Shown: positions 14,372 to 23,729 of the stretch, one piece after another
Position numbering within the stretch: the stretch's first letter is position 1
Layout: each line of letters opens with the position of its first letter
Program-made: the position numbers and the translations under genes
Assembly (NCBI GenBank): GCA_021201395.1
Contig: JAJQFB010000090.1
Location: 1-43,418 of the forward strand
DNA: 43,418 nt
From: Clostridiales bacterium
GTDB taxonomy: Bacteria > Bacillota > Clostridia > Lachnospirales > CAG-274
Direction of reading: 5' to 3'
The notes under the pieces: model-generated
Seen by the model: the letters and a program-made list of their open reading frames with translations, nothing else
The model's database searches: none
Told to the model about the DNA's origin: nothing

Positions 14372-15220
14372 TTACAGCTTGCCGCCGCCTATGGTGTTGA
14401 AGCTTATGTCCATAGGGGTAACGGTGTGGGTCATGAAACCTGTGGATATTATGTGGGCTCCGCAGCCTCTGAATTTACCTATTGTTTCCGGGGTTATTCC
14501 GCCTGAAACCTCTGTTATTATGTTTTCGGGAACAAGCTTTACAAGCTCCTTTACCTCCTCCGGGGTTCTGTTGTCAAACATAATTATGTCGGCTCCGGCG
14601 GCGGCGGCTTCCTTAACCTGTGCGGCAGTCTCCGTTTCAACCTCTACCTTTACGGTGTGGCCTAAACTATCCTTTGCCTTTTTAACGGCCTCTCTTATGC
14701 CTCCGGCAAAGGCTATGTGGTTGTCCTTAAGCATAACTCCGTCGTAAAGCCCCATTCTGTGGTTATAGGCTCCGCCGCATATTACGGCATATTTGTCAAG
14801 CATTCTTAAGCCCGGCAAGGTTTTTCTCGTGTCAACAACCTTTATTGACGGGTCGTTCAAATTGTCAACAAGGGTTCTTGAAATCGTGGCTATGCCGCTT
14901 AGTCTCTGCATAAGGTTAAGTATAATTCTTTCACAGGAAAGGAGTGTTATAACGGAGCCTTCGCTTTCCGCCAAAAGCTCGCCTTTTTTTACCCTATCCC
15001 CGTCTTTAAAATAAAGTCTGACGGAAGCGTCATAATCTCCGTAAACCTCGTAAACCGTCTTTATGAGAAACAGGCCGCAGACAATGCCGTCGGTTTTGGC
15101 CGTAAAGCCGCCTTTTCCCCTTGCTTCCCTGTCAAAAATAAGGTTTGCGGATAAATCCCCCGTTCCGATGTCCTCGTTTAAAAAGCCCTTTGTCTGTTCT
15201 CTTAATAAAATTTCATTCAA
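14372..15220 (-). CDS. nadC: Quinolinate phosphoribosyltransferase (carboxylating)
   Basis: Converts quinolinate and PRPP to nicotinate mononucleotide, the last step of de novo NAD synthesis from aspartate. 282 aa, a full-length type II phosphoribosyltransferase. Visible blocks: DTRKTLPGLRMLDKYAV, CGGAYNHRMGLYDGVMLKDN, KVEVETE, IIMFDNRTPEEV and the phosphate-binding EVSGGITPE. It starts 3 bp after the nadB stop codon, so it is co-transcribed with it. The gene itself is intact even though nadB is frameshifted. Confidence 0.96.
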   Translation of the reverse strand: MNEILLREQTKGFLNEDIGTGDLSANLIFDREARGKGGFTAKTDGIVCGLFLIKTVYEVYGDYDASVRLYFKDGDRVKKGELLAESEGSVITLLSCERIILNLMQRLSGIATISRTLVDNLNDPSIKVVDTRKTLPGLRMLDKYAVICGGAYNHRMGLYDGVMLKDNHIAFAGGIREAVKKAKDSLGHTVKVEVETETAAQVKEAAAAGADIIMFDNRTPEEVKELVKLVPENIITEVSGGITPETIGKFRGCGAHIISTGFMTHTVTPMDISFNTIGGGKL

Positions 15221-15223
15221 GGT

Positions 15224-16704
15224 TTATTCCTCCCCTATATAGTGGGCGCCGAAGCTCTCTTTTCTGTTATAGGCTGCCTTGGCTATGAGCCAACCCGTAG
15301 TGAGCATATTGTAAATTTCAAGCTCGCCGTCTGTTACGCTTAAGGGATTTATTCTTCCGAAGTCCCTTTCATCGGGCATATAGCCCTCAAAAAATTCTAT
15401 AGCTTTCTTCATTTTCTCTTTCGTTCTTATGATTCCCACACAGTCCATCATAATCCTTTTAATCTTTCCCTTTTCGGGGAAAGGCCGTTTAGGCTCAAGA
15501 GTGGGAAATTCATATTCACAGGGCTTTAGCTCTCTGTTTGAGGAAATAATGTTATCGGCGGTAAGCCTGCCGAAAACAAGCCCCTCAAGGAGGGAGTTGC
15601 TGGCCAAACGGTTCGCCCCGTGGACGCCCGTACAGGCGGCTTCCCCTACGGCGTAAAGACCTTTTACGGTTGTTTCCCCCGTAGGCTTTGCCTTAACCCC
15701 TCCCATATGGAAATGGGCACCTGGGGCTACGGGGATTAGGTTTTTGCTTAAATCAAGACCGTTTGTTTCGCAGATTTCCGAAACATAGGGGAACCTTGTC
15801 TTAAAGTCGGATATTTCGGAAATATCAAGATAAATTTTCTCTCCGGCAAGGGTGTGCTTATAGACCGCCCTTGAAACAACATCTCTGGGGGCTAAGTCCT
15901 TAAGAGGGTGAACCCCCTCCATAATTTTTTTGCCCTTTTCATTTATAAGAATACCTCCGTCCCCTCTGACGGCTTCGGTTATAAGGCCGTAATTTTTGCC
16001 TCCGAAGGTCAGAAGAGTTGGGTGAAACTGTACAAACTCCATATTTTTAAGCTCTGCGCCGCACCTATACCCCAAAGCGGCACTGTCGCCGGTTATGGTA
16101 TGGTCGTTTGAGGTTCCCGGGTAGAGGTTGCCTATGCCCCCTGCCGCTAAAACTATGTATGGGGCGAAGTAGCTGTGATATTTTCCGTCGGCTGTTCTTG
16201 TTAAAACACCTGCGGCCTCTCCCCCGTTCATAATTATGTCTATAACAGGCTCGTTTTCGTGAAGCTCCGCCCTATCCGCCATATTTACATAGAGCTGTTC
16301 CATAACCTTAAGCCCTGTTCTGTCGCCTCCTGCGTGTATAACACGGGCAAGCTTGTGGGCGGCTTCCTTTCCGAAAGACAGAGAGCCGTCGGGATTTTTG
16401 TCAAAGTTCATTCCCCTGTCTATAAAATCTCTTATAACAGAGGGAGCCGTTTTGACAAGCTCAAGAGCTGCGGCCTTGTTGTTTAAGCCGTAGCCTGCCG
16501 TCAAGGTGTCCTCATAGTGGAACATATAGCTGTCGTCGTCTCTTAAGGCAACGGAAATTCCCCCCCCTGGGCAAGGGTTGAGTTACAGCTTCGTTTTTCT
16601 GATTTTGTAAGCATTATTACACTCTTACCATTATCGCAAAGCCGGCAGGCCACCGAATAGGCGGCTATGCCTGCTCCGATAATGATAACGTCTGTTGAAA
16701 TCAT
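15224..16704 (-). pseudogene. nadB: L-aspartate oxidase, frameshifted at a G8 tract
   Basis: Flavoprotein that oxidises L-aspartate to iminoaspartate for quinolinate synthesis. The true start is ATG 16704 with GGAGGAATTTAA upstream. The first frame gives the Rossmann FAD motif DVIIIGAGIAAYSVACRL and NSTLAQGG, then runs into TAA. The second frame resumes at ISVALRDDDSYMFHYEDTL and continues intact for over 430 residues (FAD/substrate blocks FVQFHPTLLTFGG, GANRLASNSLLEGLVFG). The break lies in eight G residues (plus-strand C at 16560-16567); six would restore AQGGISVA. No nadA is in the window. Either a real or phase-variable mutation, or a homopolymer error. Confidence 0.9.
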
Positions 16705-16786
16705 TTAAATTCCTCCATAAGGATTTATATTTAAGGTTCCTTAAGAGAACAGAAGCTTATAAGACCCTATCCTCTTTTGCGGTTTC

Positions 16787-16953
16787 TTAAGGAAGCACTG
16801 ATTAATTAGCTCTCGCATCTTCACCGCTGATTTTTCCGATTGCAGCGTCAGTCGCTTTTGACATAGACTCCGACTATGCCTGCAAGCGACTTCCTTGCCC
16901 TCGAAAAAATCAGCAATGAATCTGCTTCGGCGAATTAATCATCACTTCCTTAA
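16787..16953. repeat. MITE-like element, copy A
   Basis: 167 bp with inverted ends TTAAGGAAG...TGATTAATT. It is in the opposite orientation to copies B and C (TCTTCACCGCTGATTTTTCC at the left, CTGCTTCGGCGAATTAATCA at the right). No coding capacity. It lies between nadB and the aminopeptidase gene, about 85 bp upstream of nadB, where the operon promoter would be expected. Confidence 0.75.
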
Positions 16954-17042
16954 TTGTGTGTAAAATTTCCTGTTTATATCATTACACAAAATCATAAATA
17001 AATCAAGTCTTTTCGGGAATTTGTTAAAGGTTTTTTATAAAC

Positions 17043-18152
17043 TTATACAAGATTTTCGGGGTTAAGACAGAGAAGCTCGGGTATTACGAAGATGCCGTCT
17101 TTTCTTATTAGCTTATCGTCAAAGTAAATTTCTCCTCCGCCGTATTCCTTTGTCATAATAAGAACCAAATCCCAGTGTATGGCGCTTCTGTTTGTGTTGT
17201 CTGCGTCGTCGTAGGCATTTCCGGGGGTAAAGTGTATGGAGCCTCTTATTTTTTCGTCAAAGAGAATATTCTTCATTGGGCTTGTTATAAAGGGATTTAC
17301 GCCTATTGCAAACTCTCCCACATACCTTGCACCCTCGTCCGTGTCTAAAATTTCGTTTATTTTGGCGTTGTTGTTGGACGTTGCTTCAATTATTTTTCCG
17401 TCTTTAAAGGTCAGGCTTACGTCTTCGAAATTGAAGCCGTGGTAGGGGCTTGGGGTGTTGTAGGTTATTTTGCCGTTTACGCTGTTTTTAACGGGGGCTG
17501 TGTAAACCTCTCCGTCGGGTATATTCATTGTTCCGTCGCATTTTATGGCAGGTATATCCTTAATGGAAAATGAAATATCCGTATTCTTTGCCGTAAGCCT
17601 TACCCTGTCGGTTTTGTTCATAAGCTCTGCGAGGCTGTCCATAGCCTTTGACATTTTCGAGTAGTCAAGGTTGCATACCTTATAGAAAAAGTCCTCAAAG
17701 GCCTCCTGACTTGTTCCCATACACTGGGCAAGAGAAGCGTTGGGGTATCTCAAAACCACCCATTTTTTCTTAAGCCTTACGTCCGTAACGGGTCTTTGGT
17801 AAAATTTTGTGTAAAGCTCCATCTTATCCGAGGGAACGTCGGAAAGCTCCGCTGTGTTTACGTTTCCGCCTATGCCTATGTAGGCGTCCATACCTTTCAT
17901 TTTCGCCGTATCTATTTCGGCCGAAAACTTCCACTGCTCCTCGCTGCCGCCTAAAAGAAGCTCCCTCGTAACCGCCGCTTCGGTAATGTCGCAGTAGGGA
18001 ACGCCCCCGGCCTTATAAACCTCCTTTATAACCGCTCTCACAAAAGGCAGACAGGTAAGCCCTCCCGAGCTTACAAGAACCTTTTCCCCTTCCTTTACCT
18101 TTATAGAATAATTAACAATATTTTCCGCTAATTTTAAAGTCCTGCTGTCCAT
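17043..18152 (-). CDS. M29-family metallo-aminopeptidase
   Basis: Cytoplasmic aminopeptidase of 369 aa, similar to AmpS/PepS and aminopeptidase T. The two-metal site residues of the family can be read: Glu in DGEVYTAP (about 214), Glu in GEFAIG (about 279), His in SIHFTPGNAYDDA (about 306), and His and Asp in AIHWDLV (about 325). The N-terminal domain (1-180) has the KVKEGEKVLVS opening seen in the family. It stands alone, with copy A of the MITE downstream. It likely trims peptides for amino-acid supply; specificity is not predictable. Confidence 0.9.
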   Translation of the reverse strand: MDSRTLKLAENIVNYSIKVKEGEKVLVSSGGLTCLPFVRAVIKEVYKAGGVPYCDITEAAVTRELLLGGSEEQWKFSAEIDTAKMKGMDAYIGIGGNVNTAELSDVPSDKMELYTKFYQRPVTDVRLKKKWVVLRYPNASLAQCMGTSQEAFEDFFYKVCNLDYSKMSKAMDSLAELMNKTDRVRLTAKNTDISFSIKDIPAIKCDGTMNIPDGEVYTAPVKNSVNGKITYNTPSPYHGFNFEDVSLTFKDGKIIEATSNNNAKINEILDTDEGARYVGEFAIGVNPFITSPMKNILFDEKIRGSIHFTPGNAYDDADNTNRSAIHWDLVLIMTKEYGGGEIYFDDKLIRKDGIFVIPELLCLNPENLV

Positions 18153-18254
18153 AAAATCTGTCCTTTCCGTAGGTTATTTGATTATTAATATAATTATACC
18201 ACAGTTTGTCAATATAAATCCATAAAATAATTTTTAAAATATGTATAAAATGTC

Positions 18255-18283
18255 TTGAAATTGTTTTAAAACTGTAATATCAT
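18255..18283 (+). promoter_or_regulatory. Promoter of the CorC-like gene
   Basis: -35 TTGAAA (18255-18260), 17-bp spacer, -10 TATCAT (18278-18283), about 60 bp before the start codon. Confidence 0.6.
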
Positions 18284-18344
18284 AATCCTAAATCAGTGAA
18301 ATTTATATCATAAATCAGCCTTTCACTAAGAGGAGGAAAATTTT

Positions 18345-19727
18345 TTGCTGTACTACATAATTATTATACTGATGGTTATACTCAGGTTCCTGATTAAAAC
18401 CGTCTCTTCATCTATAAGCTTTTTGGAAGTCGGAAGGCTTGCTTACGATATAGAGGACGAAAAAATAAGGAAAAAAGTTGAGGTCTATAAAAATAAGGGC
18501 AGCTTCTATATTTCAGCCGCCAGTCTTATGAGTGTTATTATACTTCTCTTTTCGGGTATAATGACCTATGCCAATGTTATAAGTATATTCAGAACCTATC
18601 CGGAAATATTTTATACGGCAGGCACCCCCGGCACGGGAATTGCCCCTGCGGGCTATATTGCCTTTTTGGTTATTATAGTTATTCTTGCCTTTATATTCGC
18701 TCTTTTCAGCGGTACAATCCCCAGAAACATAGCCATTAAAAACCCCATATGGTATATTATTACTTTCGGTATCGTTTTAAAGGTTGCGTCCGTTCTGCTC
18801 TGTCCCCTTGTTAAAATAATATATAATATAAGCTTAAAGCTTTCAAAATATGACTTAGACCCGGACGATTTTGAAATAGAGGAGGATACTCAGGACGAAA
18901 TTCAGCAGCTTCTTACAACCGGCGAGGAAACGGGAACCATAGACGAAAACGAAAGGGAAATGATTGAAAATGTTTTCGCTATGGACGACACCGCGGCGGA
19001 GGATATTTTTACCCACAGAAAGGAAATTGTGGCTCTGCCCATAAGCTGTACCCTTGAGGATATTAAGAAAGTTATACTCTATAAAAAATATACGAGAATC
19101 CCCGTTTACGAGGATAATATAGACAACATTATAGGAATACTCAATACCAAAGAGTTTATGAGATATTATCTCAAAAGGACTCCCCGTTCGAAGTTTAATT
19201 TAAAGCGTCTTTTAAAGCCTACTTTTTTCGTTCCCACCAACAAAAAGATAGATGAAATTTTTGAACAGATGCAGGAGGAGAAGATTCACCTTGCGGTTGT
19301 GGTTGACGAATACGGCGGAACCTTAGGTATTGTCACAATGGAGGACATTGTGGAGGAAGTTATGGGGGACATTTTAGACGAATACGACGTAGACGAAATT
19401 CCCGACATAGACAAAAACTCCGACGGAACCTTTACAATAGACGGAACAGCCCTTTTGGAGGATGTTTCAGACGAGCTTGAAATCGAAGAGTTCGATGAGG
19501 AGGACGTTGACACCATAGGGGGCTATATGATAGCCCAAATGGGTTATATCCCCGAGGACGACGCCGAAAAGTTCAGTGTTGAATATGGCGGCTGGCTTTT
19601 TGAAACCGAAAAAATAGAGGGCAAAAGAATTGTATCAATAAAAGCGTCAAAAATATTGAGCAGGCCGGATAATCGCACCGATTCAGGTGAGGAAAGTCCG
19701 GGCTCCGCAGAGCAGGATGCCGGATAA
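18345..19727 (+). CDS. CNNM/CorC-HlyC family membrane protein with CBS pair
   Basis: 460 aa from a TTG with AGGAGG at 18331-18336. Residues 1-160: DUF21 domain with four hydrophobic segments (about 2-18, 54-76, 103-126, 135-158). A Q-E-E-x-L-like acidic linker (DEIQQLLTTGEETGTID) leads to a CBS pair (about 220-340; FTHRKEIVALP, VVDEYGGTLGIVTMEDIVEE) and a CorC_HlyC transporter-associated domain (about 355-440; DGTFTIDGTALLEDV, TIGGYMIAQMG). The family takes part in magnesium or other cation export. The last 25 residues are encoded by the 5' part of the RNase P RNA gene, so this C terminus (SRPDNRTDSGEESPG...) is unlikely to be under protein selection. Confidence 0.9.
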   Translation: MLYYIIIILMVILRFLIKTVSSSISFLEVGRLAYDIEDEKIRKKVEVYKNKGSFYISAASLMSVIILLFSGIMTYANVISIFRTYPEIFYTAGTPGTGIAPAGYIAFLVIIVILAFIFALFSGTIPRNIAIKNPIWYIITFGIVLKVASVLLCPLVKIIYNISLKLSKYDLDPDDFEIEEDTQDEIQQLLTTGEETGTIDENEREMIENVFAMDDTAAEDIFTHRKEIVALPISCTLEDIKKVILYKKYTRIPVYEDNIDNIIGILNTKEFMRYYLKRTPRSKFNLKRLLKPTFFVPTNKKIDEIFEQMQEEKIHLAVVVDEYGGTLGIVTMEDIVEEVMGDILDEYDVDEIPDIDKNSDGTFTIDGTALLEDVSDELEIEEFDEEDVDTIGGYMIAQMGYIPEDDAEKFSVEYGGWLFETEKIEGKRIVSIKASKILSRPDNRTDSGEESPGSAEQDAG

Positions 19728-20019
19728 TGTCCGGTGGAGGCGACTCTAAGGAAAGTGCAACAGAAATAAACCGCCTTTTTAAAAAGGTAAGGGTGGAAAG
19801 GTAAGGTAAGAGCTTACCGCTTTTTCGGCAACGAAAGAGGCTCTGTAAACCCCATTCGGAGCAAGATCGAAAAGAAACAGAGGGCTTTTGCCTAAGGCAG
19901 GGCTCTCAGGGGCTGCTCGTCCCGTTTCAGGTACAGATCGCTTTAGTTTATCGGTGACGATAATTCAAGACAGATGATTGTCCAAGACAGAACCCGGCTT
20001 ACAGACCTGCTCAATATTT
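19651..20019 (+). ncRNA. rnpB: RNase P RNA (class A)
   Basis: Catalytic RNA that cuts 5' leaders from pre-tRNAs. Conserved blocks: GAGGAAAGTCCGGGCTCC, GGTAAGGGTGGAAAGGT, GGTAAGAGCTTACCGC, AAACCCCATTCGGAGCAAG and ACAGAACCCGGCTTACAGACC. Helix P1 is a perfect 14-bp pairing of AAATATTGAGCAGG (19651-19664) with CCTGCTCAATATTT (20006-20019). It overlaps the 3' end of the upstream coding region by about 77 nt on the same strand, so it must be processed from, or independently initiated inside, that gene. Confidence 0.96.
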
Positions 20020-20033
20020 AAATATAAAAAATA

Positions 20034-20080
20034 AAACCGCTGAGAAGCACAAAAATGCCTGTGTCTCAGCGGTTATTTTT
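20034..20080 (+). terminator. Terminator of rnpB
   Basis: AACCGCTGAGA...TCTCAGCGGTT stem followed by ATTTTT, 15 nt after helix P1. Confidence 0.85.
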
Positions 20081-20094
20081 CGGCTTATTATAAA

Positions 20095-20256
20095 CTACAT
20101 AATATCCAGCTTGTCGAGAATCTTCCCTGCGCCCTTTCGCATAATCCTGCCGTCTTTGACTACTCTGCGGCGGGTCTGTCTGTCGCTCATTGCCATTGAA
20201 ACGCCTATAATTCCCAAAATGCTTCCGGCTATAAGCCCTGTTCTGAATCTGCCCAT
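20095..20256 (-). CDS. 53-residue small membrane protein (YtxH/DUF3918-like shape)
   Basis: ATG 20256 to TAG 20095. An N-terminal glycine-rich hydrophobic segment (TGLIAGSILGIIGVSMAM, residues 6-23) is followed by a very basic stretch (DRQTRRRVVKDGRIMRK) and an amphipathic C terminus. Similar small proteins are common in Clostridia, but no function is known to me. The frame is preferred over an overlapping 66-codon frame because its product has a sensible membrane-protein pattern. AGGAG is close to the ATG, so the ribosome site is not ideal. Convergent with rnpB. Confidence 0.6.
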   Translation of the reverse strand: MGRFRTGLIAGSILGIIGVSMAMSDRQTRRRVVKDGRIMRKGAGKILDKLDIM

Positions 20257-20352
20257 TCTCCTGCACTTCCTTTATAATATATTTAATAAATTGAGATATA
20301 TTGAGAAAACCTCAAGCTTATTATTTGCGGGAGATAAAAAATTTAATCATCC

Positions 20353-21600
20353 TTAATCTTCCAGTTTATGTATAAATAAACCGGAGCGGAGCTTAGGCTC
20401 AAACCATGTGGACTTCGGGGACATAATTCTGCCGTTGTCGGCTATATTCATAAGCTGCTCTATAGACGTGGGATACATCGAAAAGGCAACGGTCATCTCT
20501 CCCGAATTTACACGTTTTTCAAGCTCTCCCAAACCTCTTATTCCCCCTACAAAGTCTATGCGCTTGTCTGTTCTGGGGTCGTGGATTCCCAAAACAGGGC
20601 CCAAAAGATGGTTTTGAAGAATGGAAACATCGAGGCTCTTAACCGGATCTGAGGTGTCTATAGCGTCGGCTGAAAGAAGATACCACTTTTTGTTTAAATA
20701 CATACCGAAAGTAAGAGGCTTTTTGGGTCTTAAGCTTCCCTCTCCCTTATATTCTTCGATTTTGAAAACCTTTGAAACCCTGTCCAAAAATTCCGCCTCG
20801 GTATAGCCGTTTAAGCCCTTTACAACCCTGTTGTAGTCGAAAATTTTAAGCTGGCTTTTGGGGAAAGCAACGGATAAATAGAAGTTAAATTCTTCCTCTC
20901 CCGTATAGTCGGGCTTTTCCTTTCTCCTCATTAAGCCCACTCTTACGGCGGAAGCGTTTCTGTGGTGGCCGTCGGCTATATACATAGCGTTTACCTTTGA
21001 AAAAGCCGCTGCAAGGGCGTCAATAACCTCTCTGCTGTCGATTACCCAAACGGTGTGGCCTATTTTATCCTCTGAAACAAAGTCATAAACGGGGGCGTGA
21101 TTATTTATCCAATTTTCAACGGCTTCGTTTATTTCCTTTCTGTCCGTATAGGTCAAAAATATAGGGCCTGTGTTGGCGTTGCAGGTGTCAACGTGTTTGA
21201 TTCTGTCTACTTCCTTTTCGTAGAGCGTATGCTCATGCTTCTTTATTTTATTCTGTCTGTATTCGTCTATGGAAGCGCAGCCCGTTATGCCCGTTTGGCT
21301 CCTGCCCTCCATAGTCAGTCTGTAGATGTATAAAACAGGGTCTTTGTCCTGAATAAAAATACCCTTTTCTATCATATTGTTCAGATTTTCCGCCGCTTTT
21401 AAATATACCTCATCGGCGTGTTCATCTGTACCTAAGGGCAGGTCAATCTCGCCCCTGTCAATATGGAGAAAAGAATAGGGATTGTCTTTAACCTCTTCTC
21501 TCGCTTCGTCACTCGTCATAACGTCATAAGGCAAAGCCGCCACCCTTGCGGCAAGCTTCGGAACAGGTCTGTAGCCTTTAAAAGGACGCAAAACCGACAT
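20353..21600 (-). CDS. DUF1015 family protein
   Basis: 415 aa, the usual length. It opens with the family signature RPFKGYRPVPKLAARVAALPYDVMT and carries HEHTLYEKEVDRIKH, the YIADGHHRNASA motif (about residue 206) and NPYSFLHIDR. No biochemical function is established for DUF1015; in several anaerobes it sits beside serine biosynthesis genes, but no such gene is here. It has its own promoter and stands as a single gene between small ORFs and a MITE. Soluble, with no signal peptide. Confidence 0.92.
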   Translation of the reverse strand: MSVLRPFKGYRPVPKLAARVAALPYDVMTSDEAREEVKDNPYSFLHIDRGEIDLPLGTDEHADEVYLKAAENLNNMIEKGIFIQDKDPVLYIYRLTMEGRSQTGITGCASIDEYRQNKIKKHEHTLYEKEVDRIKHVDTCNANTGPIFLTYTDRKEINEAVENWINNHAPVYDFVSEDKIGHTVWVIDSREVIDALAAAFSKVNAMYIADGHHRNASAVRVGLMRRKEKPDYTGEEEFNFYLSVAFPKSQLKIFDYNRVVKGLNGYTEAEFLDRVSKVFKIEEYKGEGSLRPKKPLTFGMYLNKKWYLLSADAIDTSDPVKSLDVSILQNHLLGPVLGIHDPRTDKRIDFVGGIRGLGELEKRVNSGEMTVAFSMYPTSIEQLMNIADNGRIMSPKSTWFEPKLRSGLFIHKLED

Positions 21601-21643
21601 AAAATCACCTCAAAATCAAATTAGAATAAAAAATCGTATTTCT

Positions 21644-21672
21644 ATAATACCTCAATTCAAGAAAAATATCAA
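21644..21672 (-). promoter_or_regulatory. Promoter of the DUF1015 gene
   Basis: Minus strand: -35 TTGATA (21667-21672), 17-bp spacer, -10 TATTAT (21644-21649), about 45 bp before the ATG. Confidence 0.6.
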
Positions 21673-21735
21673 CTGTTTTTGTCAATTATTTCGTAAAAAA
21701 ACACTTTAAGCATTAAAAAGTATTTTAGGGCGGAA

Positions 21736-21960
21736 TTAAGGAAACGATGATTAATTCGCCGAAGCAGATTCGCCGCTGATTTTTTCGAGGGCAAGGAAAG
21801 TACTCGCCGGCATAGTCGGAGCCTCAGAAGTTTTGCCGCAGGCAAAACCGGCTCTGCCGCCCGATGTCTTTCGGGTTCTCTATGTCAAGAGTGCTTGACG
21901 CTGCAATCGGAAAAAGCAGCGGTGAAGATGCGATGAGCTAATTAATCAGCGGTTCCTTAA
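21736..21960. repeat. MITE-like element, copy B with internal insert
   Basis: 225 bp, starting TTAAGGAAACGATGATTAAT and ending ATTAATCAGCGGTTCCTTAA. It matches copies A and C at both ends but has about 58 extra bp in the middle that contain the GTTTTGCC-GCA-GGCAAAAC hairpin (21830-21848). It lies 17 bp beyond the stop of the CotH-like gene. Confidence 0.75.
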
Positions 21961-21977
21961 GATAACGCCGCGCTGTA

Positions 21978-23729
21978 TTATTCCGTTTGTATATTTTCCC
22001 GTGTATTTTCAGAGGGGAAGCCGTCCTGCATATCGGAAATATCGGGCATACTTCCCCGACCGCCGCCGAAGCCGCCTGCTCCGCCCATATTCATACTGCC
22101 CATAACGTTTATGTCAATGTTCCCTGCCTCTATGAGAGAAGAACTGTCCTCCTTTTGAGCTTCCTCCGTAGAGGGAATTGTTCCCTCAAGCTGGCCTCTT
22201 ACGCTTTCTGTGCGGAGCAGACAGAAGCTCTTAAGGGTTTCAACCGCCGCGTCAAATTCATCAGCCGTATAAAATGCCGTTGGGTCGTCCTCTACATAGG
22301 GGCGGATCATTTCATAAACAGTATCGATTTCTTCTTCAAAATCTCCCGATTCAAAGTAAGAGGTTAAAAGCCCGTCCAAATAGCTGTGGTAAAGCTCCAA
22401 ATACTCCTCGTTGGCCGCAAGCATACTCCACATAGGCCTCTCCTCTTCGGAAACACCGCTTGCAAGAGGTGAATCTATGGGGTAGTTTATGCACTCCTCA
22501 GCCGTTCCGCCGCCGAAGCCGCCGAAAGACAGGTTATAGTCCCAGGGGAGCATAGTCAAAATACCGTCCTTCTCATAGAGGTAATAATTGTGGAGCATAT
22601 TTCCGGTATAGCTGTCGTAGTTGATTACAAAATTGTGGGCTGCAAAGTAGCGAAGCACGGCCTCAGCGTCAAGACAGGTTTCCAAATCCTCTCCCGTTGA
22701 AAGCTGCTTTAAAGCTTCTATAACCCTCTGATAATCCTCTTCGTCGGCGTCTGTTTCTGCATTGTCGAATATATCGGAGTAGCTGTCGGTTTCATCGTCT
22801 GTATAAACCAAATCGGCGCCCTCAGAGCTTCCGCCCATACCCCGGCCGCCGAAGCCGCCCCCACCGTTTTCGGACATTTCAGGCGTTTCGGGCATTTCAG
22901 ACATATCCGTCATATCCGGCGTTTCTCCGTTAAAATCAGGTGTTTCCGCCGCTGCATTTTTTTCGTCGTTTGTGTTCTCCGAGGGCATTCCGGGCATATT
23001 GCCCCCGAAGCCGCCCTGAGGCATTTGGGGCATAGCTCCGCCATCTTCACCTGTTGTCATTTCAGTCATTTCGCCTGCATTTTCCGGAAATTCCGGGTTT
23101 TCTCCGCCGCCGGGCATCTCTCCGCCGCCTACACTGTCACTTTCGGGTTTATAAAGCTCACCGTAGTCCTCGCCGTAGTTCCGCTCTAAAAATGATTCTC
23201 CTACTTCTTCAACGGCCAAATATAAACCGTAAACCTCGCCGTTTACCGACAGGGAAACAAAGCTTACCAAAGGCGCCGCAACTCCTGCCTCCGCCATAAT
23301 ACGGTAGCATATATAGTCCTTTAAATATGTTGCATCGCCGTAAATATTGTTAAGGTTCAGCTTGTCAAGACCCTTATAGGTCTGACCGTCAACGAATTTG
23401 CCGAAGTTAAGCTTAAAGCTGTATCTGTCGGAATCGGAAGCCGCTACCTGCGAAAGTGAGGTGTTGCCCTTTGTGGCAAAGGATACACTTTCTATAACCT
23501 CTCCGTCTATAGTTACCGTAGTTTCATATTTTGTCTTGTCCGTAGGGTTGGCAAGCAAATCCGCCCAGTCCTCCTCGGAAATTTCAACATTTATATTGTG
23601 AACATAGCTTCTGTCAAAAATAGTTGAAGTATAGTCCTCGGAAGCGAATACGGTATGTACTCCCATAACCCCGACGGCAAGCACCGCCGAAACAATAAGA
23701 GCCAAGGCTCTCTTAAATTTTATACTCAT
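21978..23729 (-). CDS. Secreted CotH-family kinase-like protein
   Basis: 583 aa with a signal peptide (1-29). CotH-family segments: DRSYVHNINVEISEEDW, SFATKGNTSL, LDKLNLNNIYGDATYLKD, EVYGLYLAVEEVGESFLE, and, after a long insert, NYDSYTGNMLHNYYLYEKDG with LTMLPWDYNLSFG. In spore-coat CotH this fold phosphorylates proteins; many homologues, like this one, are extracellular and uncharacterised, often beside polysaccharide-degrading genes. The insert (about 200-300) is low complexity, rich in Gly, Met, Pro, Glu and Asn, and a second Gly/Met-rich tail ends the protein. Transcribed alone; MITE copy B follows. Confidence 0.85.
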   Translation of the reverse strand: MSIKFKRALALIVSAVLAVGVMGVHTVFASEDYTSTIFDRSYVHNINVEISEEDWADLLANPTDKTKYETTVTIDGEVIESVSFATKGNTSLSQVAASDSDRYSFKLNFGKFVDGQTYKGLDKLNLNNIYGDATYLKDYICYRIMAEAGVAAPLVSFVSLSVNGEVYGLYLAVEEVGESFLERNYGEDYGELYKPESDSVGGGEMPGGGENPEFPENAGEMTEMTTGEDGGAMPQMPQGGFGGNMPGMPSENTNDEKNAAAETPDFNGETPDMTDMSEMPETPEMSENGGGGFGGRGMGGSSEGADLVYTDDETDSYSDIFDNAETDADEEDYQRVIEALKQLSTGEDLETCLDAEAVLRYFAAHNFVINYDSYTGNMLHNYYLYEKDGILTMLPWDYNLSFGGFGGGTAEECINYPIDSPLASGVSEEERPMWSMLAANEEYLELYHSYLDGLLTSYFESGDFEEEIDTVYEMIRPYVEDDPTAFYTADEFDAAVETLKSFCLLRTESVRGQLEGTIPSTEEAQKEDSSSLIEAGNIDINVMGSMNMGGAGGFGGGRGSMPDISDMQDGFPSENTRENIQTE

